A DNA stretch of 64,000 nucleotides from SABY01 sp964593705 (GCA_964593705.1 CAZQIV010000015.1:1-64000); one strand, 5' to 3'. Shown: positions 17,639 through 26,995, counted from the stretch's first letter. Numbers and translations are program-made. Notes: generated by a model not told the origin, from the sequence alone.

Positions 17639-17851
17639 AATTAGTGTCTGTCCATAAAGTACGTCTTTTAGAAATTTCAATAGCCCCGTCCTTTAGGGCG
17701 GGGATTGAAATTTGAGCGTAAAAAAACCCCGCATTTTCGCCACGCCTTTGGCGTGGCGAAAATGCGGGGGTGGTAAGAACAACTTAATTATTCCCCGGGC
17801 TAAAGCCCGGGGCTAGTGAAAAACATTGACTTTATGGATCGACACTAATTA
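17639..17851. mobile_element. Family C MITE-like element (copy 1)
   Basis: The terminal inverted repeats are TTAGTGTCTGTCCATAAAGT (17641-17660) and the matching ACTTTATGGATCGACACTAA near 17829-17848. Inside are strong hairpins: CCCGCATTTTCGCCACGCC with its complement, and CCCCGGGCTAAAGCCCGGGG. No ORF is present. The same termini bound two more elements at 20410-20777 and one decayed copy near 47317. It fills the gap between the CBS and Omp85-like genes. Confidence 0.7.
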
Positions 17852-17871
17852 CCCCGCTTAGAAATTTAATT

Positions 17872-17879
17872 TACTTTTG
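17872..17879 (+). promoter_or_regulatory. Putative promoter box for the Omp85-like gene
   Basis: TACTTTTG (TAnnTTTG), 16 bp before the ATG at 17896. Confidence 0.4.
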
Positions 17880-17895
17880 GTTTTTTGCAATTGGA

Positions 17896-19365
17896 ATGTA
17901 CATGAGATTTATTTTTGTATTGGTGTTTTTAATATCTGCACTGTTGTGCTTTGGCCAAAGAAAAGCAAATGGTGTTGCCATTACCGAAAACGACAGCATT
18001 TTTATCCATTCCGATCTCTCTGATTCTCGTGTACATTTTGTTATTGACACGATTGTTCTTTGTGGAAACAAAACTACACACCGTTCAATCATATTAAGAG
18101 AACTTACTTTTTCTCAATCAGACACCATTTCAGCATTCGAATTTGTAAGCAAATTAACCCGTTCGAGGCAGAACCTCCTGAACACATCTCTTTTTAACTT
18201 CGTTACCATGCACGATTCTGTAATATCAGGAAATGAATTCGCACACATACAAATACACATTCAATTTATCGAGCGCTGGTATCTTTGGCCGATACCAATA
18301 TTTGAAATTTCCGACAGGAATTTTAATACATGGTGGGAAACAAAAGATTTTAACAGAATTTCTTATGGCCTTCTGCTTGTTAAGGAAAATATGAGGGGCC
18401 GGATGGAAACATTAAAAATGTTGCTGCGTTTCGGTTGGGACGAAACCTATCAAATAGCTTACAATATTCCTTATATCAATAAAAAACAAACTTTTGGCTC
18501 CGGATTTGGAATGGGATTTTCTCAAAATCACGAGGTTGCTTACAAAACCGTTGGAAACAAACCTGTGAATGTAAGAGATAATAATGAAAACATTGTAATG
18601 CGGTTTTATTCTAATTTTAATATATCCCACCGACCATCATTTTATCAATATCACTCCTTACAGCTTGCTTACAATTACTATGTGTTTGGCGATACTTTGC
18701 TCCAACTCAATCCGGATTATTCGTTCAACGGAAACAATGTAAATGAGTATTTAACCCTTGATTATCGTTATATTTCCGATCACAGAGATTCAAAGGTTTA
18801 TCCTCTTACAGGTGATTATTTTGAAGCAGCATTAACCAAAAGCGGGTTTGGGATTTTTAAGGATGGAGATATTTCGATGATGAATATTACCGGTTCGTAT
18901 CGAAAATATTGGGATGTTTCAAAACTATTTTACTTTGCAACTGATTGGACCGGAAAAATATCCACCTCACGAAATCAGCCCTACTTTTATCAGCAAGGGC
19001 TTGGATATGGACGTAATTATGTGCGGGGGTATGAACTTTATGTGATTGATGGCCAAAGTTATGCTTTATCAAAAAACACCCTGAAATTCAACCTTGTGCC
19101 GACAAGAGTAAAGGAAATCGGGTTTATCCCATCAGAAAAATTCAGTAAGTTACACTATGCTCTCTATCTAAACTGGTATATTGATGCAGGTTATGTTGAT
19201 GATTTTAAGAATTCAGAAGGCAACGAGCTGGCCAATCAAATTCTGCTGGGAACCGGTCTTGGATTAGACCTGGTCACCTATTACGATATGGTTTTCAGGG
19301 TTGAATTTTCGGTGAACAGCCAGGGAGAGTTTGGCGTGTTTTTCCATGTTGCAAATACTTTGTAG
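17896..19365 (+). CDS. Omp85/BamA-like outer-membrane protein with one POTRA-like domain
   Basis: 489 residues. A signal peptide (1-21, LLCFGQ) is followed by a POTRA-like segment (about 45-110: 'FVIDTIVLCGNKTTHRSIILRELTF', in parts, then 'SRQNLLNTSLFNFV'). A barrel-like C-terminal half has many aromatic strands and a 'GLGYGRNYVRGYELYVIDGQ' loop that resembles the conserved L6 (VRGY) of Omp85 proteins. It is shorter than BamA (888 residues here), so it is more likely a TamA-like or patatin-free Omp85 relative. The location is the outer membrane; the substrate is unknown. The downstream gene nadK is separate (own promoter). Confidence 0.75.
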   Translation: MYMRFIFVLVFLISALLCFGQRKANGVAITENDSIFIHSDLSDSRVHFVIDTIVLCGNKTTHRSIILRELTFSQSDTISAFEFVSKLTRSRQNLLNTSLFNFVTMHDSVISGNEFAHIQIHIQFIERWYLWPIPIFEISDRNFNTWWETKDFNRISYGLLLVKENMRGRMETLKMLLRFGWDETYQIAYNIPYINKKQTFGSGFGMGFSQNHEVAYKTVGNKPVNVRDNNENIVMRFYSNFNISHRPSFYQYHSLQLAYNYYVFGDTLLQLNPDYSFNGNNVNEYLTLDYRYISDHRDSKVYPLTGDYFEAALTKSGFGIFKDGDISMMNITGSYRKYWDVSKLFYFATDWTGKISTSRNQPYFYQQGLGYGRNYVRGYELYVIDGQSYALSKNTLKFNLVPTRVKEIGFIPSEKFSKLHYALYLNWYIDAGYVDDFKNSEGNELANQILLGTGLGLDLVTYYDMVFRVEFSVNSQGEFGVFFHVANTL

Positions 19366-19487
19366 CTGTGCAATTAAATGGATTCGAAATCAATAGAAAG
19401 GTTAAAGTGTTGAATTTTACATTAATGTTTTAAATTCACCTGATTAATAATAAGAAATTGTGTTGCCTCCAAGAGATAAATATTGGA

Positions 19488-19495
19488 TATGTTTG
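19488..19495 (+). promoter_or_regulatory. Promoter box of nadK
   Basis: TATGTTTG (TAnnTTTG). Transcription would start near 19502, making the ATG at 19504 nearly leaderless and supporting the ATG at 19537. Confidence 0.45.
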
Positions 19496-19536
19496 CATTT
19501 TAAATGAACGTATTATCCGTAATAAATATTCAAACA

Positions 19537-20415
19537 ATGAAAATCGGACTGTTCGGCAAATCACTCTCTATCGAAGGTATTGCCTATTTGCAGCAACTCA
19601 TCGATAAATTAAATAATGTAAACTGCAAGTTGCATATTTACAGTCCCTTTCTTGATAAAATAAAGGAGAAAATTTCAATACATGAAGATGTTAAAACTTT
19701 TCATACTCATCAGGAATTAAAGGGTAATACTGATATTTTATTTTCGATTGGCGGAGACGGAACATTGCTGGACAGCATAGCCTTAGTTCGTGATTCGGGA
19801 ATTCCCATACTTGGTGTAAACCTTGGCAGGCTTGGGTTTTTATCAAGTATCTCGTGCGAAGAAATATTGCCGGCCATCGATAATGTAATTGAAGGAAATT
19901 ATCAATTAGAACAACGAACATTGCTCAAACTTAAAAGCCCCGAAGGCTTATTTGGCGAGTTAAGCTACGCGCTTAACGAGCTCTCCATCACCAAAACCGA
20001 CTCCAATTCACTGGCGGTAGTGGGTGTGTATATCAACGATAAATTTTTAAACACCTATTGGGCCGATGGATTAATTGTTGCCACACCCACCGGTTCAACG
20101 GCTTATTCGCTGAGTTGTTATGGCCCGATTATCACACCAGGTTCCGAAAATTTTGTAATCACACCCATTGCAAGTCATAACTTAACGGTTAGGCCCATCG
20201 TAATTCCCGATAATACCGAAATCAGGCTAAAGGTTGGCGGGCGGAATAAATTGTACCAGATCGGCCTGGACTCCAGATACCATACCATCGATAACACCGT
20301 TGAGCTGGTTATACAACGGGCCGATTTTAAAATTAACCTCATCCAGCTTCCCAACAAAGATTTCTACAGCACTATTCGCGAAAAATTACTCTGGGGTAAG
20401 GATCAGCGGAATTAG
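19537..20415 (+). CDS. nadK: NAD kinase
   Basis: 292 residues. It phosphorylates NAD+ to NADP+ in the cytoplasm. The GGDGT motif is at 72-76 (FSIGGDGTLLDS), followed by 'GVNLGRLGFLS' and the second signature 'VATPTGSTAYSLSCYGP'. I chose the start MKIGLFGKSL (19537) over the ATG 33 bp upstream because of the promoter position and family N-terminus. The stop codon TAG (20413-20415) lies inside the left terminus of a family C element, so the last residues may be contributed by that insertion. Confidence 0.95.
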   Translation: MKIGLFGKSLSIEGIAYLQQLIDKLNNVNCKLHIYSPFLDKIKEKISIHEDVKTFHTHQELKGNTDILFSIGGDGTLLDSIALVRDSGIPILGVNLGRLGFLSSISCEEILPAIDNVIEGNYQLEQRTLLKLKSPEGLFGELSYALNELSITKTDSNSLAVVGVYINDKFLNTYWADGLIVATPTGSTAYSLSCYGPIITPGSENFVITPIASHNLTVRPIVIPDNTEIRLKVGGRNKLYQIGLDSRYHTIDNTVELVIQRADFKINLIQLPNKDFYSTIREKLLWGKDQRN

Positions 20416-20616
20416 TGTCGGTCAATAAACTATCATTTAGAAAAATATAAGATTTCAGATTAACCCGCCTTGCCGCCTGGTGTGGCTCATGCTTAGGCGA
20501 GGCAGGCGATTTTAGATTTAAGATGTTGGTGATACTCAATAAAATCTAAAATCTCCGATCGTTAATCATCAATCATAAATCAAAAAATCGTTGACTTTAT
20601 GGACACGCACTAATTA
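20410..20616. mobile_element. Family C MITE-like element (copy 2)
   Basis: The left terminus is AATTAGTGTCGGTCAATAAA (20410-20429) and the right terminus is GACTTTATGGACACGCACTA (20593-20612). The interior contains the 116-bp segment 20441-20556, which reads identical at 47345-47460, and a CGCCT..AGGCG hairpin. The left end overlaps the nadK stop codon. No ORF is present. Confidence 0.7.
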
Positions 20617-20777
20617 GTGTCGGTCTATAAACTCTCCATCCACCATACACCCCTCTAACTCCCCTAAAGGGGAGAACCAGCCAGTGCCTTGGCAGCGAGG
20701 GATTTCCCCTTTAGGGGACTAAGGGGTCGCGCAGGCAAAATCAGGAAAGATCTGACTTTATGGACACGCACTAATCA
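20611..20777. mobile_element. Family C MITE-like element (copy 3), abutting copy 2
   Basis: It starts with TTAGTGTCGGTCTATAAA immediately at the right end of copy 2, sharing the ACTAATTAGT junction, and ends with TTTATGGACACGCACTAA (20757-20774). The interior has the CCCCTAAAGGGG / CCCCTTTAGGGG inverted pair. Between 20778 and 21016 I see no gene or repeat. Confidence 0.65.
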
Positions 20778-21016
20778 GTGTAATGCTGCCATTTTGTTGT
20801 GGTATAGATATCACAATGTCGATTTCCAGTCGTTGGTCTTGTGAGAACTATAGATGAGTTTCTAAGCATCGGGATTATTTCAAAACAGTAAATGTGACCA
20901 ACGAAATTTTTAGTTTTGATAGTTTAATGTACTAGGTTCAAAACCATATTGTTCGTCCTTGATAGTAATAGTTTTGTAGTTAATGTAGAAGAAGGGTAGT
21001 TATTGGGTTAATTGTT

Positions 21017-21024
21017 TATTTTTG
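21017..21024 (+). promoter_or_regulatory. Promoter box of the DUF433 gene
   Basis: TATTTTTG (TAnnTTTG), 23 bp before the ATG at 21048. It lies downstream of an alternative start at 21012, which it therefore rules out. Confidence 0.45.
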
Positions 21025-21047
21025 TGTTTAATAAAATAGAAACACCG

Positions 21048-21281
21048 ATGGATAACTTGTTAAATCGTATTACAATAAATACTGATATTTGCCATGGAAA
21101 GCCTACAATTAGAGGAATGCGCTATCCGGTTGAAATGATACTTGATTTATTATCAGCGGGAATGACCCACCAGGAAATATTAGATGATTACCCTGCTATT
21201 GAAGCCAATGATATTAAAGCATGTCTTGCCTATGCTTCCCGACTTACTAAAGTGAAATCAATCCATAAAGTGGTAGCATAA
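21048..21281 (+). CDS. DUF433 protein (VapB45-like antitoxin), orphan
   Basis: 77 residues. It shows the DUF433 signature: RITINTDICHGKPTIRGMRY, then VEMILDLLSAGMTHQEILDDYP, then IKACLAYASRL. DUF433 proteins are usually antitoxin-like, paired with a DUF5615 PIN-like toxin. Here the next gene is a lipoprotein on the same strand 92 bp away and no toxin ORF follows, so the partner is absent or elsewhere. It is cytoplasmic. The start follows the promoter position. Confidence 0.8.
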   Translation: MDNLLNRITINTDICHGKPTIRGMRYPVEMILDLLSAGMTHQEILDDYPAIEANDIKACLAYASRLTKVKSIHKVVA

Positions 21282-21372
21282 AATTCCAGACATCGAATCC
21301 AATCCTAATTCCCGGGTTACATACTAAAAATTAACTCCATGAGTTTATGAAAGGAATTCAGAATTATAGTTT

Positions 21373-22002
21373 ATGGTGCGTTTTAAATGGGGTTTGTTTA
21401 TAGTTGTTGTTTTTTTGGCCATATCCTGCCAAAAAGTGCAGGAAGATAAAATACCCCCCACAATTATTCTACAAGGAAGCAACCCTGACACAGTTCTTGT
21501 TGGGTGTAACTATGATGAACCGGGTGCGCTTACCAGCGATGATAAAGATGGTGAAGTTTATTGGTGGGTGAGTGGCGAGATTATTACCGATTCTGCCGGG
21601 GTAGGTTATCTCGACTATATTGCTGTTGATGCTGATAGCAATTATGCATACCAGCAACGGAAAGTTATTGTACTGCCTTTGACAGAAGATTTTTTTGTTG
21701 GTAATTTTTATGCAACTGATACCCTGCTTAATATTCCAAGAATAATCACAAACTATTTGGTTTCGGTGGATAGGATAAGCTCGGGTCTTTTCAGGATGAG
21801 CAATTTCAATGATTTTGGAAGTTCCTTTCAACTATTAATCCAGCCTGATACTACGGGCAGTTTTTTACTGGATTATAACAATGCTGATACCATTATTCAG
21901 GGGCATGGAAATGCTACATGCAACGGCAGGGGATTCAGGATTTCTTATACTGTGGATATGCCTGATAGTTTTAAAACACACTTCACCACCTACGAAAAAT
22001 AA
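21373..22002 (+). CDS. Lipoprotein with immunoglobulin-like (DUF5011-type) domain
   Basis: 209 residues. A lipoprotein signal peptide has lipobox LAISC (Cys20), so it is lipid-anchored. Residues about 25-105 fit the DUF5011 bacterial Ig-like fold (KIPPTIILQGSNPDTVLVG... then DKDGEVYWWVSG...DSAGVGYLDYIAVDADSNYAYQQRKVIV, in outline). The C-terminal half is beta-rich with no recognised family. The next gene (porG) begins 4 bp later, so the two are probably co-transcribed. Surface or periplasmic location is inferred. Confidence 0.7.
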   Translation: MVRFKWGLFIVVVFLAISCQKVQEDKIPPTIILQGSNPDTVLVGCNYDEPGALTSDDKDGEVYWWVSGEIITDSAGVGYLDYIAVDADSNYAYQQRKVIVLPLTEDFFVGNFYATDTLLNIPRIITNYLVSVDRISSGLFRMSNFNDFGSSFQLLIQPDTTGSFLLDYNNADTIIQGHGNATCNGRGFRISYTVDMPDSFKTHFTTYEK

Positions 22003-22005
22003 GTA

Positions 22006-22821
22006 TTGAGTATGATTAAAAGGGAATTTTCTAATTTCTTACTTGGATTTTTGCTTTTAATTTCCGTTGGGGGTTATGCACAGGAAATGGAATTTGGAGC
22101 AATGGCCGGAGGAACTTATTATTTGGGTGAACTAAATCCCGGAAAACAGTTCTTGTTTACCAAGCCTGCTTTGGGAGGAATGATTCGTTTAAACCTTGAT
22201 ACGCGCTGGTCGGTACGGCTTCAGTTCTTGCACGGCACCTTAGCCGGCGATGATGCGGTAAGTTTGGCAAACGAAATGCGCAATTTACGATTCAGATCCA
22301 GTATTAATGAAATTGCAATAATTGGAGAATTCAACTTTTTAGAATACTTCATTGGAAGCAAGATTAACTTTTTTACACCTTTTCTTTTTGCCGGACCAGG
22401 TTACTTTACTTTTAACCCCAAAGCCCCATACCATGATGAATACATTGAGTTACGCGGATTGGGTACTGAAGGTGTTGAGGATAAATATAAACTTTATGGC
22501 TTTGCTGCAGTTTTTGGCTTTGGTTTCCGATATAGTTTAACCAACAGGATTGGCCTTGGAGTTGAGTGGGGAATGCGCAAAACTTTTACAGATTACCTGG
22601 ATGATATCAGTACCGAATATTATCTTGATTTCACCAGCTTAAATGAAATAAAAAAGGAAGATTATCTCTCTGACCCTTCCTCTACTAAACATGCACCGGG
22701 CATGCAAAGAGGAAATCCACGGAATAACGATTGGTATTCTTTTGCAGGCTTAACCATATCATACAGGTTTAGACTGGGCGAGAAAACAACATGCAGAGAT
22801 TTTGAGAATTCGAATAATTAA
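22006..22821 (+). CDS. porG: PorG-like (DUF6089) outer-membrane beta-barrel, T9SS component
   Basis: 271 residues. It has a signal peptide ending GGYAQE and an eight-strand-like barrel with 'MEFGAMAGGTYYLGELNP' and 'FLFAGPGYFTFNPKAPYHDEY', read in parts. The C-terminal 'WYSFAGLTISYRFRLG' is the final strand. In Bacteroidota the DUF6089/PorG gene sits directly before uppS-bamA-ompH, exactly as here. PorG is the outer-membrane partner of the PorK/PorN ring in type IX secretion. The T9SS cargo elsewhere in the window agrees. The assignment rests mainly on synteny plus barrel character. Confidence 0.7.
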   Translation: MSMIKREFSNFLLGFLLLISVGGYAQEMEFGAMAGGTYYLGELNPGKQFLFTKPALGGMIRLNLDTRWSVRLQFLHGTLAGDDAVSLANEMRNLRFRSSINEIAIIGEFNFLEYFIGSKINFFTPFLFAGPGYFTFNPKAPYHDEYIELRGLGTEGVEDKYKLYGFAAVFGFGFRYSLTNRIGLGVEWGMRKTFTDYLDDISTEYYLDFTSLNEIKKEDYLSDPSSTKHAPGMQRGNPRNNDWYSFAGLTISYRFRLGEKTTCRDFENSNN

Positions 22822-22824
22822 TCC

Positions 22825-22832
22825 TACTTTTG
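22825..22832 (+). promoter_or_regulatory. Putative promoter box before uppS
   Basis: TACTTTTG (TAnnTTTG), 82 bp before the uppS ATG and just after the porG stop. Confidence 0.4.
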
Positions 22833-22914
22833 CACCCTGAAAAAGACCGGCCTTATGGAGCTAAAAGATAGGAAAACAATAATTTACATAGATATCACGG
22901 ACTAAGGAAAGCCA

Positions 22915-23673
22915 ATGAGCTACAAAGATAAAATTGACAAATCGAAACTTCCTAAGCATATTGCCGTGATAATGGATGGCAATGGGCGATGGGCTAAAAA
23001 GAAAGGAATGCTCAGAATCTTTGGGCATGAAAATGGGGTGATATCAGTTCGCGAAACTGCCGAAGCTGCCGCTGAACTTGGCGTTGAGTATTTAACACTT
23101 TTTGCCTTTTCAACCGAAAACTGGAATCGCCCAAGGCTGGAGGTTGAAGCCCTGATGACCTTGTTGATCAGAACAATTAATGCAGAAGTAAAAACTTTAA
23201 ATGATAATAACATCCGTTTGCTCGCTATTGGCGATTTGAATTCACTGAATAAAAGTGTTCGTTCACGCTTACAAAAAGCAATGGACGAAACCAAAAACAA
23301 TACACGGATGAACCTTGTGTTAGCGCTCAGTTACAGCTCGCATCAGGAAATTGTAGAAGCCGTTAAGCAGATCGCTACAAAATATAAAAATAATAATATT
23401 ACACTTGATGATATTAATGATAACCTTGTGTCAAACCATCTCTTTACGAAAGATTTCCCTGATCCCGAATTACTGATCAGAACCAGTGGAGAGTTCAGGA
23501 TAAGCAACTTTTTGCTATGGCAGCTTGCCTACTCCGAAATTTACATTACCCCAAAATTTTGGCCTGACTTTAGAAAGGAAGATTTTTATGAAGCAATCGT
23601 TAATTTCCAGTGCCGCGAAAGAAGGTTCGGAAAAACAAGTGAACAAATTCTCAAGCAAGAGGAAGTAAAATAA
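22915..23673 (+). CDS. uppS: Isoprenyl transferase (undecaprenyl diphosphate synthase)
   Basis: 252 residues. The cis-prenyltransferase motif HIAVIMDGNGRWAKKKG carries catalytic Asp21. The region LTLFAFSTENWNRP and the C-terminal LLIRTSGEFRISNFLLWQLAYSE are diagnostic. It adds isopentenyl units to farnesyl diphosphate to make the lipid carrier for peptidoglycan and polysaccharide synthesis. It lies 4 bp before bamA, giving a cell-envelope operon. There is no signal peptide, so it acts at the cytoplasmic membrane face. Confidence 0.96.
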   Translation: MSYKDKIDKSKLPKHIAVIMDGNGRWAKKKGMLRIFGHENGVISVRETAEAAAELGVEYLTLFAFSTENWNRPRLEVEALMTLLIRTINAEVKTLNDNNIRLLAIGDLNSLNKSVRSRLQKAMDETKNNTRMNLVLALSYSSHQEIVEAVKQIATKYKNNNITLDDINDNLVSNHLFTKDFPDPELLIRTSGEFRISNFLLWQLAYSEIYITPKFWPDFRKEDFYEAIVNFQCRERRFGKTSEQILKQEEVK

Positions 23674-23677
23674 GACA

Positions 23678-26344
23678 ATGAGGGAAGAAAAAACGTTTTC
23701 ACACCAATTTGCTGTTTCTCTCTTTATTATAGGAATGGTTTCGGGTATTTGGCTTTTTCTGCCATTTTATTCTGTAGCACAGGTAAGTATTGGTACCGAA
23801 GAACTAAAACTTGATTATGCACAACCAAAAGACTACGAAATAGGTGGTGTTACGGTTACCGGTGTTAAATATCTTGATAAAGGAGTGCTTATCATGATTT
23901 CCGGCCTTAAGGTCGGGACAAAAGTTAAGGTTCCGGGCGATGATTTTCGAAAAGCAATTAATAAACTTTGGGACCAGGGATTATTTGAATATGTAAATGT
24001 TTCGGCAACCCGCCTCGAAGGCGGATTAATCTTTTTAAATATCGATTTGCGCGAACGCCCCCGCCTCTCACGCTTTACCTTTAATGGGATAAAAAAAGCA
24101 GAAGCAGATAATATTCGTGATGAAATACAGCTTGTTCGTGGCGATGTAGTTACCGATAACCTGATTAAAACAGCCAACAACCGGATTGTAAATTATTTTA
24201 CTAAAAAAGGATACCTCGATGCTGAGGTCGATATTGTCCAAACGCCGGATACCGCTAAAGCCAACAATGTGGTTTTAACTTTCGATATTCACAAAAACGA
24301 CAGGATAAAAATCTATAATATTGATATTGTTGGCAATAAACATATTACTGAACAAAAAGCCCTCAAAGCTTTTAAAAACACTAAAGAGAAAGGTGCATTT
24401 AAACCATTAGATGACATTGAGCTGCTGATATGGAATTCAATAAATGCCACCCTGAAACTAAATTTTGATACCATCCCAATTGTTGCCAACGATTACGTGA
24501 ACGAAAACATAAAGCTCCGGATTTTTAAATCATCAAAGTATATCGAAAGTGATTTTGATGAGGATAAACAAAAGCTTATCGACAAGTACAATTCGCTTGG
24601 ATTCAGGGATGCTAAAATCATTAGTGATTCAATTTACCGACACGATGAAAAAACAATTAACATCGATGTAAAAATTAATGAAGGTGAACGGTATTATTTT
24701 GGAAAAATTAACTGGATTGGAAACACCAAATACTCGGATGATGTTTTAAACAGCATCCTCAAAATAAGGGAAGGCGATATTTACAATAAGGAGGCCCTGA
24801 ACACCAATTTATCGTTCAATCCCGCCGGAATGGATGTGAGTTCGCTTTACCTCGATGATGGTTATCTCTTTTTCCAGGCTATTCCTATCGAAACCAGGGT
24901 TGAAAACGATACCATTGATCTGGAAATAAGAATCCGCGAAGGCAAGCAGGCCCGCATCAACAAAGTGCTGGTGAAAGGAAACACCAAAACCAACGACAGG
25001 GTAATTATCCGTGAGATCAGGTCGAGGCCCGGGCAGTTGTTTAGCCGTTCAGATATAATTCGTACTACCCGCGAACTTGCCCAACTTCGCTTTTTCAATC
25101 CCGAAACCATCGAACCGGATATTCAGCCCAATCCGGTTGACGGTACCGTTGACATCATTTATAAGGTCGAAGAAACCTCCGCCGACCAGATCGAGCTTTC
25201 GGGGGGTTGGGGCTATGGCAGAATTATTGGAACCTTAGGGCTTTCGTTCAATAACTTCTCTTTGCGCAATGTTTTTAATGGCAAGGCCTGGCGGCCGATT
25301 CCCTCGGGGGACGGACAAAAACTTTCACTCCGCCTTCAATCTTATGGAAAAGGCTACATAAGCTATAGTGTTTCATTTACCGAGCCCTGGCTGGGTGGAA
25401 AAAAACCCAACGCTTTCAGTGTTTCATATTATCACTCGCTTTATTCCAACGGCCTTTCAAAAAGCAATCCGCTTCGGTCTTCATTCACCATCGACGGAAT
25501 TACCTTTGGCCTGGGCAAACGCTTAAGATGGCCCGACGATTATTTCAGCCTCTACCAATCCATCAACCTCCAGGTTTATAATTTAACCAACTATTCATCC
25601 ATTTTCCCGGTAGGCGATGGAAACGGCCAATACAACAACTTCAACTATAATATTGTACTCTCCAGAAACTCCATTGATGCACCTATTTTCCCAAGGTCAG
25701 GGTCGGAGGTTTCCTTAAGCCTGGAACTCACGCCTCCCTATTCTGCATTTTCCGATAAAAACTACGACATTTTATCTGAAAACGAAAAATACAAGTGGAT
25801 TGAATATCATAAATGGAAAATCAAGGCGAATTTCTATACAAAATTGATTGGTAACCTTGTTTTGAGTACCAGAACACAATTCGGGTTTTTGGGATCCTAT
25901 AGTACGCAGCTTGGTGTAACACCTTTCGAACGTTTTTACCTTGGTGGTGATGGCTTGTCAGGCTACAATAACCTGGATGGGCGAGAGCTTATCGGGATGC
26001 GCGGATATGGAAACGAAACCATTACCCCCGACTATTATTTGAATTCTAACCTTGGTGGAACCATTTACAGTAAATATACATTTGAGTTTCGTTACCCGCT
26101 TTCTCTCAACCCAAGTGCAACAATTTATGCACTTACTTTCCTGGAGGCAGGTAATTCATGGGCGAATTTTGCAGACTTTAACCCATTTAAAGTCTATCGC
26201 TCAGCAGGTTTTGGTATCAGGGTATTCCTGCCAATGTTTGGTGTTTTGGGATTAGACTGGGGTTATGGATTTGATGCCGTTCCCGGAATACCCGGAGCAA
26301 ACAAAGGCCAGTTCCACTTCTCAATTAACCAGTCTATCGATTAA
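23678..26344 (+). CDS. bamA: Outer-membrane protein assembly factor BamA
   Basis: 888 residues. An N-terminal signal or hydrophobic segment (about 14-34) is followed by five POTRA domains (about 50-470; e.g. 'YEIGGVTVTGVKYLDKGVLI' and 'IYNIDIVGNKHITEQKALKAF', in outline). The 16-strand Omp85 barrel (about 500-888) carries the conserved 'GGDGLSGYNNLDGRELIGMRGYGNE' loop region, split here. It inserts beta-barrel proteins into the outer membrane. It is flanked by uppS and two ompH/skp-like periplasmic chaperone genes, the standard Bacteroidota order. The end residues (FSINQSID) lack the usual terminal aromatic. Confidence 0.95.
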   Translation: MREEKTFSHQFAVSLFIIGMVSGIWLFLPFYSVAQVSIGTEELKLDYAQPKDYEIGGVTVTGVKYLDKGVLIMISGLKVGTKVKVPGDDFRKAINKLWDQGLFEYVNVSATRLEGGLIFLNIDLRERPRLSRFTFNGIKKAEADNIRDEIQLVRGDVVTDNLIKTANNRIVNYFTKKGYLDAEVDIVQTPDTAKANNVVLTFDIHKNDRIKIYNIDIVGNKHITEQKALKAFKNTKEKGAFKPLDDIELLIWNSINATLKLNFDTIPIVANDYVNENIKLRIFKSSKYIESDFDEDKQKLIDKYNSLGFRDAKIISDSIYRHDEKTINIDVKINEGERYYFGKINWIGNTKYSDDVLNSILKIREGDIYNKEALNTNLSFNPAGMDVSSLYLDDGYLFFQAIPIETRVENDTIDLEIRIREGKQARINKVLVKGNTKTNDRVIIREIRSRPGQLFSRSDIIRTTRELAQLRFFNPETIEPDIQPNPVDGTVDIIYKVEETSADQIELSGGWGYGRIIGTLGLSFNNFSLRNVFNGKAWRPIPSGDGQKLSLRLQSYGKGYISYSVSFTEPWLGGKKPNAFSVSYYHSLYSNGLSKSNPLRSSFTIDGITFGLGKRLRWPDDYFSLYQSINLQVYNLTNYSSIFPVGDGNGQYNNFNYNIVLSRNSIDAPIFPRSGSEVSLSLELTPPYSAFSDKNYDILSENEKYKWIEYHKWKIKANFYTKLIGNLVLSTRTQFGFLGSYSTQLGVTPFERFYLGGDGLSGYNNLDGRELIGMRGYGNETITPDYYLNSNLGGTIYSKYTFEFRYPLSLNPSATIYALTFLEAGNSWANFADFNPFKVYRSAGFGIRVFLPMFGVLGLDWGYGFDAVPGIPGANKGQFHFSINQSID

Positions 26345-26368
26345 CCATTGTTTAAATCATACACATTT

Positions 26369-26376
26369 TAATTTTG
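26369..26376 (+). promoter_or_regulatory. Putative promoter box, first ompH gene
   Basis: TAATTTTG (TAnnTTTG), 64 bp before the ATG at 26441. A GGAGG (26430) close to the start may act as a ribosome site. Confidence 0.4.
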
Positions 26377-26440
26377 GAATGTTATTTGTAAACACGCATT
26401 AAATTTTTTATTTGAAACAAATAATACGGAGGACCAGTCA

Positions 26441-26995
26441 ATGAAAAAACATGCAATATCTACCGGCACTACAATTTTGTTTGGGTTGATCTTTGTTTTT
26501 GCTGCATTCAACACCACCAGCGCTCAAAAAGTTGGATATGTTGATACAGAGTATATCCTGCAAAACATTCCTGAATACCAGGATGCCCAAAATGAAATTG
26601 AGGATTTTTCGAAACAATGGCAGGAAGAAATTGAAGAAAAATATGCCGAGGTTGATAAGATGTACAAGGCTTACCAGGCCGATGCAGTTTTACTGCCCGA
26701 AGATTTAAGGCAGCGGCGCGAACAGGAAATTATCGACTTTGAACGCGAAATAAAAGAGCTCCAGAAAAAACGTTTTGGAAGCGAAGGAGAATTGTTCAAA
26801 AAAAGGCAGGAGCTGGTAAAACCCATCCAGGAAAAAATATTTAATGCTATTGAAGAAATTGCTACCAAAAAAAATTACGGATTTATTTTTGATAAAGCCG
26901 GAGGCCCCGTAATCATGTATGTTGATGCAAAATATGATATCAGCGATGAGGTGCTCGACCAAATTGGCAGCATCATGGGCGTGAGGGGAAATTAA
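26441..26995 (+). CDS. OmpH/Skp family periplasmic chaperone 1
   Basis: 184 residues. A signal peptide ends TTSAQKVG. The start of the mature part, KVGYVDTEYILQNIPEYQDAQ, is the OmpH signature. A long coiled-coil (about 50-130, rich in E, K and Q) follows, then the C-terminal 'IATKKNYGFIFDKAGGPVIMYVDAKYD', in parts. Skp-like trimers hold unfolded outer-membrane proteins in the periplasm and hand them to BamA, encoded just upstream. The paralogue follows 117 bp later. Confidence 0.92.
   Translation: MKKHAISTGTTILFGLIFVFAAFNTTSAQKVGYVDTEYILQNIPEYQDAQNEIEDFSKQWQEEIEEKYAEVDKMYKAYQADAVLLPEDLRQRREQEIIDFEREIKELQKKRFGSEGELFKKRQELVKPIQEKIFNAIEEIATKKNYGFIFDKAGGPVIMYVDAKYDISDEVLDQIGSIMGVRGN

Noticed and set aside
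20410..20777. Riboswitch or leader upstream of the DUF433 gene
   Set aside because: The structure belongs to two MITE-like elements, and the DUF433 promoter lies downstream of them.
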